Of a stretch of DNA of 5,347 bases, positions 1 through 5,052 are shown in pieces (the first letter of the stretch is position 1; the number at the start of each line of letters is the position of its first letter). Position numbers and translations under genes: made by a program. Source of the DNA: an uncultured Ruminococcus sp. (GTDB taxonomy: Bacteria > Bacillota_A > Clostridia > Oscillospirales > Ruminococcaceae); NCBI GenBank assembly GCA_937880065.1, contig CALFMA010000101.1, positions 1 to 5,347 of the forward strand, given 5' to 3'. The notes under the pieces were generated by a model. It did not search any database. It saw only the letters and a list, made by a program, of their open reading frames with translations, and had not been told where the DNA came from.

Positions 1-44
1 CACGAAATACCATTTACTCCATACTTTAGGTTTGATTTCGTTTA

Positions 45-302
45 CTAATCTTGCATATAATTTTTAATTTCTATTAATTTTTCTTCTTTACCTGATAAAA
101 ATTCATAACTTTCTGTATCTGCATTTATTACTGTATTTGCAAAATCAAATTCAGCTGTGTAATTTCCATCTACATACCATCCTACAAATGTGTATCCATT
201 TCTTGTTGGATTGTTGAGTGTGAATGTTTCTGTTGTAATGTTGTAGCTTGTCTTGTTTGCTGTAGAAACTGTTCCACCATCCAAATTATATGAAATTGAA
301 TA
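45..302 (-). CDS. Partial cell-surface protein with one InlB-type B-repeat (Listeria-Bacteroides repeat)
   Basis: The minus frame is open from 302 to a TAG stop at 45. It has no credible start: the TTG at 284 lies inside the repeat, and the residues before it (SISYN) already belong to the repeat. The body reads YNLDGGTV near 290-267, then LNNPTRNGYTFVGW and FDFANTVINADT. This is the classic B-repeat layout of a short strand, NPTRxGYTFxGW and a second strand. Known repeats of this family are beta-grasp modules in tandem on secreted or wall-anchored proteins and mostly serve adhesion. Normally the repeat would close with a TLYAKW-like strand. Here the frame instead runs on as a charged stretch of about 22 residues (SGKEEKLIEIKNYMQD) to the stop, with no further repeat or anchor. 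So both ends look unnatural: the 5' end is cut at about 300 and the 3' end may be frameshifted or fused. AT content is much higher than in block C, so I do not link it to the B-repeat protein at 3554. Confidence 0.6.
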   Translation of the reverse strand, partial: YSISYNLDGGTVSTANKTSYNITTETFTLNNPTRNGYTFVGWYVDGNYTAEFDFANTVINADTESYEFLSGKEEKLIEIKNYMQD

Positions 303-333
303 TCAACATGTTAAATATTTAGTAATTGCTGAA
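291..333. other. Probable chimeric junction or frameshift between the B-repeat gene and ftsK
   Basis: To the left, minus-strand B-repeat coding is convincing down to about position 291 and meets a stop at 303-305. To the right, FtsK wording (NIIGFNSR) starts at 333 on the plus strand directly after an in-frame TGA at 330-332. No start codon, ribosome site or promoter for ftsK is present, and the whole N-terminal part of FtsK is absent. In the adjacent frame, 301-333 is also open and reads YQHVKYLVIAE. This faintly resembles the MExRYxxL stretch that precedes the NIxGFN motif in FtsK. FtsK coding may therefore reach back to about 297 with a small indel near 331. Confidence 0.65.
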
Positions 334-1142
334 ATATTATTGGCTTTAATTCCCGCGAAAAAGTTAAGCAAACAACTATGTTCGGCTTAATCGATGATGA
401 TGAGGAGGATTTGCCAGATAAGCTACCTTACATTGTAATCGTTATCGATGAAATGGCTGACCTAATGCTTACAGCTAAAAATGATGTTGAACCAAGAATT
501 GTGCGTCTTGCTCAGCTTTCACGTGCTGTCGGTATTCACATGATTCTTGCAACCCAGCGCCCATCTGTCGGTGTTATCACTGGTATTATTAAAGCAAACT
601 TCCCTGCAAGAATTGGCTTTAAAGTCTCCCAGCGTGTTGATAGCCAGACTATTCTCGACCAAGTCGGTGCTGAGCATTTAATTGGTTATGGCGATATGCT
701 TTTCTGTGATCCTTCTATGGGCTCAACTTATCGTGGTCAAGGTTGCTGGATTAGTGACCAAGAGGTTGAGGATTTAGTTAATAGCTATAAGAAGCAAGGT
801 GAACCAATTTATGTTGATGAGCTAAAGGATAAGCTTGATAATATGTCAGACAAATCCGAGGATGGCTTTGGCGGTGGCAGTAGCTCTGATGGTGGAGATG
901 GTGACAGCGACGAGGATGCTGATACTGAGCTAATGCGTAAGGCTTTGGAGTATATCGTACAAACTCGCCGTGCTTCTACCTCTTCTATTCAAAGAACGCT
1001 GCGTATTGGCTTTAATAGAGCTGCTCGCATAATGGATGAGCTTGAGGCTCGTGGCTGTATCGGCCCTGCAAATGGAAGTGGTCCTAGAGAAATTTTGCGT
1101 ACAACTCTTGAACCGTCCAACGATGGTGTAGATGAAATGTAA
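333..1142 (+). CDS. ftsK: DNA translocase FtsK, 3' part: end of motor domain plus gamma domain
   Basis: FtsK is a hexameric ATP-driven DNA pump at the division septum that clears the chromosome and helps dimer resolution. The in-frame coding from 333 gives 269 residues. NIIGFNSR is at 1-8. Walker B, IVIVIDE, is at about 34-40 followed by MADLM. The FtsK-typical blocks RLAQLSRAVGIHMILATQRP, ANFPARIGFKVSQRVDSQTILD and GAEHLIGYGDMLF follow up to about 125. An acidic Gly/Ser linker covers about 165-197. The gamma winged-helix domain (TRRASTSSIQRTLRIGFNRAARIMDELEARG) covers about 198-255 and in this family reads the KOPS guide sequences. The membrane segments, the linker and Walker A are missing, so about two thirds of a normal FtsK is lost at the left junction. 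The ATG at 378 is internal and not a real start. The RodZ-like gene follows after 18 bases, an ftsK-rodZ order that fits Lentisphaerota/Verrucomicrobiota. The family call is very secure; the taxon is inferred. Confidence 0.93.
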   Translation, partial: NIIGFNSREKVKQTTMFGLIDDDEEDLPDKLPYIVIVIDEMADLMLTAKNDVEPRIVRLAQLSRAVGIHMILATQRPSVGVITGIIKANFPARIGFKVSQRVDSQTILDQVGAEHLIGYGDMLFCDPSMGSTYRGQGCWISDQEVEDLVNSYKKQGEPIYVDELKDKLDNMSDKSEDGFGGGSSSDGGDGDSDEDADTELMRKALEYIVQTRRASTSSIQRTLRIGFNRAARIMDELEARGCIGPANGSGPREILRTTLEPSNDGVDEM

Positions 1143-1160
1143 TTTTAGGAGGAAGTTATT

Positions 1161-1442
1161 ATGGCATTAGGACAAATCTTAAGAGAGGCTCGTATTAAAC
1201 GGGGTTATAGTGAGTCAGTGGTTGCAGAGCGCATTAAAATGAACCCACAAATGATTGTAGATATTGAGGCAGAAGATTATAGCCGTATTGCTGCAGCTAT
1301 TTATGGTAAAGGTTATGTGCGTAAGTATGCCGAGTTTTTAGGAATTGATTACAGACCTTTGGTTGAGGAATTTAAATCTACTTATTCCTCCGATAAGAAG
1401 GAAACGGTTGCTGTTCCTCTTGAAGGGTATGACCCTAAGGAG
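1161..1442 (+). CDS. RodZ-like helix-turn-helix protein, N-terminal part only
   Basis: The start is well supported: AGGAGG at 1146-1151 lies nine bases before the ATG, and the gene follows ftsK by 18 bases, so the two are probably cotranscribed. Residues 1-72 form the HTH_25 domain of RodZ-type proteins: LGQILREARIKRGYS, then VAERIKMNPQMIVDIEAEDYS, then the signature IAAAIYGKGYVRKYAEFLG and ID. RodZ couples the MreB cytoskeleton to the membrane in cell-shape control; this cytoplasmic HTH domain is the MreB-binding part in known members. A membrane helix and a periplasmic domain should follow but do not. From about residue 92-94 the frame enters DNA that is antisense to nuoF and runs on meaninglessly to a stop at 1623-1625. 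The gene is therefore broken at the junction near 1440, and the last 61 residues of the open frame should be ignored. An equally possible name is generic helix-turn-helix regulator. Confidence 0.82.
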
Positions 1443-1446
1443 CATA
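1436..1446. other. Junction where rodZ-like and nuoF/hydB coding collide
   Basis: The plus-strand RodZ-like frame and the minus-strand NuoF frame both stay open across each other's territory, overlapping antisense from 1338 to 1625. Each loses family resemblance at the same place. NuoF reads VIEGDPHNLIEGM down to 1443 and then turns into unrelated residues. The RodZ-like protein keeps plausible linker sequence to about residue 92-94. A genuine overlap of two conserved, truncated genes head-on is very unlikely, so this is a join between two unrelated DNAs. Confidence 0.85.
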
Positions 1447-2186
1447 CCTTCAATAAGGTTATGTGGGTCACCCTCAATAACTGCTCTGTCCATAAATGCA
1501 CCCGGGTCACCCTCGTCAGCGTTACAGCAAACATACTTGATGTCAGCGTCCGGAACGATAGTTCTTGCAAGCTTCCACTTCATACCTGTGGGGAATCCGC
1601 CGCCTCCACGTCCACGAAGGCCTGAATCGAGAATTGTCTGGATAACGTCCTCAGGAGTCATCTCTGTAAGTACCTTGCCGAGAGCCTTATAACCGTCACG
1701 GCCGATGTACTCGTCGATGCACTCAGGATTGATAACACCGCAGTTTCTGAGAGCAACACGCTGCTGCTTTTTATAGAATGAAGTATCGTCAAGTGACTTG
1801 ATGTTGTCACCGTCAACAGTTTCTTCATAGAGGAATTCCTTAACAGGGTTTCCGCCGATGAGATGCTCGTCCACGATACGTGGAATTTCGTCAAGCTCTA
1901 CACGTGAGTAGAAAGAGCCCTCGGGATAAACGATGAGGATAGGACCTCTTTCGCAAAGACCGAAACAGCCTGTCTTAACGAGCTGAACCTTTTCTGTAAG
2001 TCCCTTTGCAGCGAATTCTTCCTCAAGCTTAGCAATAAGCTTAGGTGAACCGGAAGATGTACAACCTGTACCGCCGCACACGAGAACGTGTCTTTCATAT
2101 TTTGAAGAAGCATTGCCATGAGTTCTGAGAGCAACTTCGCCCTCCATAGATTCTCTGACTACCTTGAGTTCTTCAAGAGTCTTCAT
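1443..2186 (-). CDS. NADH-binding flavoprotein subunit of NAD-linked [FeFe]-hydrogenase (NuoF/HydB-like), 3' truncated
   Basis: This subunit oxidises or reduces NAD(H) at FMN and passes electrons through Fe-S clusters to the hydrogenase subunit. 248 credible residues are present out of roughly 550-630 usual for HydB-type proteins. The N-terminal thioredoxin-like [2Fe-2S] domain has Cys37, Cys42, Cys74 and Cys78 (CGGTGC and CFGLC). This domain is the mark of hydrogenase or formate-dehydrogenase type NuoF rather than the complex I version. The FMN/NADH domain follows, with GLRGRGGGGFPTGMKW at 189-204 and NADEGDPGAFMDR at 222-233. The SLBB domain, the N3-type [4Fe-4S] site and any C-terminal ferredoxin are lost at the junction. 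The start is firm, with TTAGGAGG about seven bases upstream. nuoE/hydC lies 27 bases upstream on the same strand, so the two form an operon; hydA would be expected next but is cut off. The remaining open frame down to 1338 is not NuoF. Confidence 0.92.
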
Positions 2187-2213
2187 AAGTTAACCTCCTA
2201 ACAGTTATGTATA

Positions 2214-2711
2214 TTATGCGTTATACTTTTCGATGATCTTATCAACGTCGTCAACAGTAAGACGGCCGAAAACGTCCTCATTTACTGTAAGAACGGGAGC
2301 AAGACCGCAAGCACCGATACAACGGCAAGCTTCGAGAGAGAATTTACCGTCGGGAGTACACTCACCGCCTGCAATTCCGAGCTTTTCAGAAAGCTTGTTG
2401 AAGATATCGCCTGAGCCTTTAACATAGCAAGCTGTACCAAGGCATACAGAGATTGTGTACTCGCCCTTTGGATAGAGAGAGAACTGAGCGTAGAATGTTA
2501 CAACGCCATAGATTTTCTCAAGGGGAATACCTGTGTTGTCGGAAATAATTTTCTGAACCTCGATTGGGAGGTAGCCATAGATTTCCTGAGCCTTCTGAAG
2601 AATGGGCATAAGAGCACCCTGAGTGTCCTTTTTCTCGGCAATAACTGCGAGAAGCTGAGCTTCCTGCTCTTTAGTTCCATTGAAAGGAACTGTAGCTTTA
2701 GCTGAATTCAT
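2214..2711 (-). CDS. [2Fe-2S] subunit of NAD-linked hydrogenase (NuoE/HydC-like)
   Basis: This complete 165-residue protein has the usual length of the NuoE family (24 kDa subunit). Residues 20-80 form the helical N-terminal region, with LMPILQKAQEIYGYLP and VVTFYAQFSLYPKG. The thioredoxin-like domain binds one [2Fe-2S] cluster with Cys90 and Cys95 (CLGTAC) and Cys131 and Cys135 (CIGAC in EACRCIGACGLAP). This is the C-x4-C ... C-x3-C pattern of E. coli NuoE; Cys129 is an extra cysteine. The protein relays electrons within a soluble cytoplasmic NuoEF module. The NuoF/HydB-like gene follows after 27 bases, and its thioredoxin-like extension points to a HydABC-type electron-bifurcating [FeFe]-hydrogenase, though a formate dehydrogenase module is an alternative. 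GGAGG at 2722-2726 lies about ten bases before the ATG. The leader upstream carries a hairpin, a Rex-like site and a promoter, listed separately. Confidence 0.95.
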   Translation of the reverse strand: MNSAKATVPFNGTKEQEAQLLAVIAEKKDTQGALMPILQKAQEIYGYLPIEVQKIISDNTGIPLEKIYGVVTFYAQFSLYPKGEYTISVCLGTACYVKGSGDIFNKLSEKLGIAGGECTPDGKFSLEACRCIGACGLAPVLTVNEDVFGRLTVDDVDKIIEKYNA

Positions 2712-2738
2712 GTAAGATGAACCTCCTTTTTACTTGTT

Positions 2739-2759
2739 CCGCAGAGAGCTAATCTGCGG
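2739..2759 (-). promoter_or_regulatory. Hairpin in the leader of the nuoE/hydC operon
   Basis: A perfect 7-base-pair stem (CCGCAGA with TCTGCGG) closes a 7-base loop. It sits just upstream of the ribosome site of nuoE/hydC (2722-2726). There is no U-run after it on the minus strand, so it is not a terminator. It could stabilise the 5' end of the mRNA or tune translation. Confidence 0.5.
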
Positions 2760-2765
2760 CGGACC

Positions 2766-2786
2766 TATGTGAAATAAATAACAATG
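2766..2786 (-). promoter_or_regulatory. Candidate Rex (NADH/NAD+ sensor) operator
   Basis: The core at 2767-2784 reads ATGTGAAATAAATAACAA. Known Rex sites are TTGTGAA or TTGTTAA, four free bases, then the inverse. This one matches 11 of 14 fixed positions of either form and fits the looser Bacillus Rex consensus at nearly every position. Rex represses NADH-consuming fermentation and hydrogenase genes when NADH is low, so a site in front of an NAD-linked hydrogenase makes sense. It lies about 30-50 bases after the inferred transcript start, so it would act as a roadblock unless a nearer promoter exists. No rex gene is present in this window. Confidence 0.5.
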
Positions 2787-2797
2787 TCATCGTGACA
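2785..2797. promoter_or_regulatory. Short dyad TGTCA-TCG-TGACA next to the Rex-like site
   Basis: Perfect 5-base arms around a 3-base centre, touching the edge of the Rex-like site in the nuoE/hydC leader. It may be a second operator. I cannot assign a regulator, and a 5-base dyad can occur by chance. Confidence 0.3.
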
Positions 2798-2824
2798 CAT
2801 ACATACCCCACATATCTAAATAAC

Positions 2825-2830
2825 ATTATA
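2825..2830 (-). promoter_or_regulatory. Extended -10 box of the nuoE/hydC promoter
   Basis: On the minus strand the bases read TGTGGTATAAT, a consensus TATAAT with an extended TGn motif. No good -35 box lies 16-18 bases upstream (the best is TAGCAA), which is common for extended -10 promoters. Transcription would start near 2818 and give a leader of about 107 bases. Confidence 0.55.
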
Positions 2831-3200
2831 CCACATAATCAAAAAAATTGCTATCGCTTTTTTAGCCTAATTACAGATATTTTTATTGTGTATTTTGTAC
2901 AAAAGCAACTGTTTTTATTTGGTTAGTATTGACTAACTGATAGAAAATGACAGTAATGGAAACTTTCAGCAATTTCGGATAATACAAAAAATTTCAGCTT
3001 GCCAAAATAATTGTAAATTTACATATAAGAATTTATGAAATATTTGTAAATTCGTAAAATCAGATTAATATTAACAAAAAGCGGTATTTCCCCAAATTTT
3101 TAACCTTTTGATTTAAGAAAGAGAAATAATCGTAACTCTTAAACCAATATACTTATTCACGAAAAATTCACATTTAAAAAGTCTGAAAAATCCCGAAAAA
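2831..3200. other. AT-rich intergenic region with palindromes, no gene seen
   Basis: This is a divergent intergenic stretch between the hydrogenase operon and the DUF4250-dockerin pair. I see no ORF of useful length with a ribosome site. It contains a perfect dyad GTTAGT-ATTG-ACTAAC at 2922-2937, a perfect 12-base palindrome TGTAAATTTACA at 3012-3023, and a second copy of TTGTAAATT at 3044-3052, 33 bases (about three helix turns) from the first at 3011-3019. These could be operator sites for the divergent promoters. Confidence 0.45.
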
Positions 3201-3203
3201 CCA

Positions 3204-3232
3204 TTGACATACTGCGATTTTTATTGTATATT
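3204..3232 (+). promoter_or_regulatory. Sigma-A promoter for the DUF4250-dockerin pair
   Basis: TTGACA at 3204-3209 is a perfect -35 box, followed by a 17-base spacer and TATATT at 3227-3232 (5 of 6 to consensus). Transcription would start near 3239 and give a leader of about 107 bases before the DUF4250 start, which holds the hairpin at 3285-3318. Confidence 0.75.
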
Positions 3233-3284
3233 TATATCAAGCTATAAAACAGATAATCAGTTGAGAAAGTTATGAGAATCTTTT

Positions 3285-3330
3285 GTTGCCGTGAAATATT
3301 AGCACATTTTGCGGCAACCAATCTTTTTTT
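3285..3330 (+). terminator. Attenuator-like hairpin with U-run in the leader of the DUF4250 gene
   Basis: GTTGCCG at 3285-3291 pairs perfectly with CGGCAAC at 3312-3318. The stem continues inward through two G-U pairs and four A-U pairs to 13 pairs with an 8-base loop. It is followed within five bases by seven T (3324-3330), the form of an intrinsic terminator. Because it lies between a strong promoter and the ribosome site of the next gene (GAAAGGA at 3331-3337), it would act as a leader attenuator or switch. I recognise no known riboswitch aptamer and see no clear competing antiterminator stem. Confidence 0.6.
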
Positions 3331-3345
3331 GAAAGGAAAACTGAA

Positions 3346-3522
3346 ATGAACATTCCAAATGACCCCGCTATTCTACTTAGCTACATTAACACCAAACTCC
3401 GTGACGAATACTCAAATCTTGACGATTTGTGCGGAAGTCTTTGCATTTCAAGAGAAGAACTGGAAAAAAAGCTTATGACCATTGGTTACGTTTACAGCGA
3501 AGAAACAAACAGTTTTAAGTGA
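3346..3522 (+). CDS. Small DUF4250 family protein (58 residues)
   Basis: The start ATG has GAAAGGA eight bases upstream. The protein reads MNIPNDPAILLSYINTKLRD, then YSNLDDLCGSLCIS, REELEKKLMTIGYVYSEETNSFK. This is the full layout of the short DUF4250 family, common in Clostridia: N-terminal PxDPxxLLSxxNTKLRD, a Leu-Asp-Asp-Leu-Cys turn, then a helix ending in IGYxYxxExNxF. Members are soluble, have no signal peptide and have no known function. The middle looks like a small helix-turn-helix (DDLCGSLCISREELEKKL), so a DNA- or protein-binding role is possible, but that is inference. Cys29 and Cys33 are both present. The gene lies 31 bases before the dockerin gene on the same strand with no terminator between, so the two are probably cotranscribed from the promoter at 3204-3232. 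Confidence 0.88.
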   Translation: MNIPNDPAILLSYINTKLRDEYSNLDDLCGSLCISREELEKKLMTIGYVYSEETNSFK

Positions 3523-3553
3523 TACACAGAGTATCAGAAATGTGAGGGAAAAA

Positions 3554-5050
3554 ATGAATAAGATTTTCAAGAAAACCACAGCTCTTTTTTCAGCAGCTGT
3601 AATGACCGTATGCGGTTCTATGGGATGTTTCCCAACCGTATTTGCCGAAGAAGGAAAAGAAGTTGAAGTAATTTTCGATTTCGTCCTTGACAAGAATAAG
3701 ATTGAACCCGATTACAGAAAAGACGGCGAACTTTCAAGCATTAACGACTACGGTTCATTTACTGCCACAGCAGGTTCCGTTATTGCAATTCCCCTTGGCG
3801 AATTCACTTCAAAAACTCACGGCTTCGAGGGCTGGACAGCTGACGGTTTCTATGGATATGAGGGCGGCGAAACATACCGTATTCCTGCGGATTATGCAGA
3901 AGATACAATCGTTTTCAAGGCTATCTGGTACGATTATGCCGAAAAAAATCTTACTGATGTAAAGTATGTCCTTGAATATGACGGAGTAGAACTGGAAAGA
4001 CCTGAGTGGCTTAAAGATACAAGAGCTATCCCCGGTATGCTTTTCGAACCGAACTATACAACAATCAAGATTGAAGATTTCGGCGAAAACAAAATTGACC
4101 TTACATCAAGCGGTCTTACAGACGGCGAGCGTGTTTATAAATTCGGCACAAAGTTTATCATGGGTACAGAGCCGATTACATTATATCCTATCTGGCTCAA
4201 ACAAATCATGGTTACATTCACAACAGGCGATGTTGACCGTATAAACGGAAACACATCTGTTATATTCCCCAAAATGGAAGAAGGCAGAGATGAACTTGCT
4301 GCTTCCGACCGTTTTTCAAGAAACGGATTTAACCTTGTAGGCTGGATTTCAAGCTATGACGGTCAACAGTACAAACCCGGCGCAACTGTTACATTCCCGG
4401 GCGAAGATGTTACATTTACAGCTGTATGGGAGCCTAAGAACTATAACGTAGTTTTCAAGACAGGCAACGGCGGAGAAAATAAAAAGGTTCCAGGTCTTAC
4501 AGATACAACTATTATCTGTCCCGACCCTGAGCATACTGTTGATGGAATGACCTTTGCAGGCTGGAAGGATTCAGAAGGCGAAATTTATCCCGTAGGAAGC
4601 GAATACCTTATCAAGGGTGCAATTCCCGGTTCAGGTATCGTTCTCACAGGCGTATGGACAGAGGGCAATGAGCCTCCTGTAACAACTGAGCCTGTTACTA
4701 CAACCACAACAGAACCTGCAACTACTACAACTTCTTCTGTTGATACTACAACCACAACTGTAAGCACAACTGAGCCTGTTGTTACAACTACAACAACTGC
4801 TCCTACAACTCCTCCCGAAACTGATGTTCTTCTCGGTGATGCAAACCGTGACGGAAAGGTATCAATCGCTGACGCAGCTGCTATTTTCCAGAATCTTGCA
4901 AACGGCGATAAATACAAACTCACAGAGCAGGGACTTAAAAATGCAGATTGCTGCAACCCCGGAAGCGGTATAACAGCCGCAGATGCTATTGCAATTCAGA
5001 AGCTTGATGCAGGGCTTATTGATGCGCTCCCCTTTATTGAAAAGGAATAA
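3554..5050 (+). CDS. Secreted dockerin protein with InlB-like B-repeat modules and Thr-rich linker
   Basis: The start is chosen at 3554: GAGGG at 3544-3548 has a 5-base gap, and a signal peptide begins there (MNKIFKKTTALFSAAVMTV, cleavage after VFA at about residue 31). An upstream TTG at 3482 in the same frame lies inside the DUF4250 gene and is not used. The 498 residues divide into four modules at about 32-125, 126-214, 215-292 and 293-368. Each ends in a KAIW/YPIW/TAVW/TGVW strand; modules 1, 3 and 4 carry the GF/TFxGW turn of Listeria-Bacteroides B-repeats. A Thr-Pro-Glu linker spans 369-424 and a type I dockerin 425-498. Its first calcium loop (GDANRDGKVSIAD) is canonical; the second (ADCCNPGSGITAADA) has the NPGxGIT form common in Ruminococcus. 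Dockerins plug proteins into scaffoldin cohesins. No catalytic domain or carbohydrate-binding module is recognisable, so it may be an adhesive or structural cellulosome part. It ends at a strong terminator. Confidence 0.88.
   Translation: MNKIFKKTTALFSAAVMTVCGSMGCFPTVFAEEGKEVEVIFDFVLDKNKIEPDYRKDGELSSINDYGSFTATAGSVIAIPLGEFTSKTHGFEGWTADGFYGYEGGETYRIPADYAEDTIVFKAIWYDYAEKNLTDVKYVLEYDGVELERPEWLKDTRAIPGMLFEPNYTTIKIEDFGENKIDLTSSGLTDGERVYKFGTKFIMGTEPITLYPIWLKQIMVTFTTGDVDRINGNTSVIFPKMEEGRDELAASDRFSRNGFNLVGWISSYDGQQYKPGATVTFPGEDVTFTAVWEPKNYNVVFKTGNGGENKKVPGLTDTTIICPDPEHTVDGMTFAGWKDSEGEIYPVGSEYLIKGAIPGSGIVLTGVWTEGNEPPVTTEPVTTTTTEPATTTTSSVDTTTTTVSTTEPVVTTTTTAPTTPPETDVLLGDANRDGKVSIADAAAIFQNLANGDKYKLTEQGLKNADCCNPGSGITAADAIAIQKLDAGLIDALPFIEKE
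4663..4820 (+). repeat. Low-complexity ACA/ACT-rich tract encoding the Thr-rich linker
   Basis: The tract is built from ACA, ACT and ACC codons and encodes runs of four or five threonines broken by EP, SSVD and PV. The 15-mer ACAACTGAGCCTGTT (encoding TTEPV) occurs twice, at 4682-4696 and 4766-4780, exactly 28 codons apart. This suggests the linker grew by internal duplication. Such linkers join dockerins to upstream modules and are often glycosylated. The long antisense reading frame here, rich in valine, is only its shadow. Confidence 0.7.
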
Positions 5051-5052
5051 AT

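Noticed and set aside
45..302. Left B-repeat gene and the dockerin gene as one repeated family from the same genome
   Set aside because: Base composition and repeat wording differ strongly and at least two joins lie between them.
330..332. TGA before the FtsK part as a recoded (read-through) codon
   Set aside because: No other in-frame TGA is seen in the genes here and the upstream frame is not FtsK-like; a join or indel is simpler.
1338..1442. C-terminal tail of the open frame that begins with nuoF/hydB
   Set aside because: It is antisense to the RodZ-like gene and NuoF similarity stops at 1443.
1443..1625. C-terminal tail of the open frame that begins with the RodZ-like gene
   Set aside because: It is the antisense of well-conserved nuoF/hydB coding and has no RodZ linker or membrane helix.
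1345..1692. 115-residue plus-strand frame
   Set aside because: Antisense and out-of-frame shadow of nuoF/hydB and the RodZ-like gene; no ribosome site or family resemblance.
3521..3535. Hairpin GATAC-ACAGA-GTATC between DUF4250 and the dockerin gene as a terminator
   Set aside because: The stem is only five pairs with no T-run.
3482..3553. N-terminal extension of the dockerin protein from a TTG
   Set aside because: It lies mostly inside the DUF4250 gene, has no ribosome site and would bury the signal peptide.
3448..3693. 81-residue minus-strand frame with hydrophobic stretches
   Set aside because: The hydrophobic part is the antisense of the signal-peptide region; no ribosome site.
4663..4820. 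CRISPR or tandem-repeat array
   Set aside because: The repeats are Thr codons in a protein linker, without constant repeat and spacer lengths.
4585..4956. 123-residue minus-strand frame with long valine runs
   Set aside because: The valine runs are the antisense of the Thr codons in the linker; it is a shadow of the dockerin gene.
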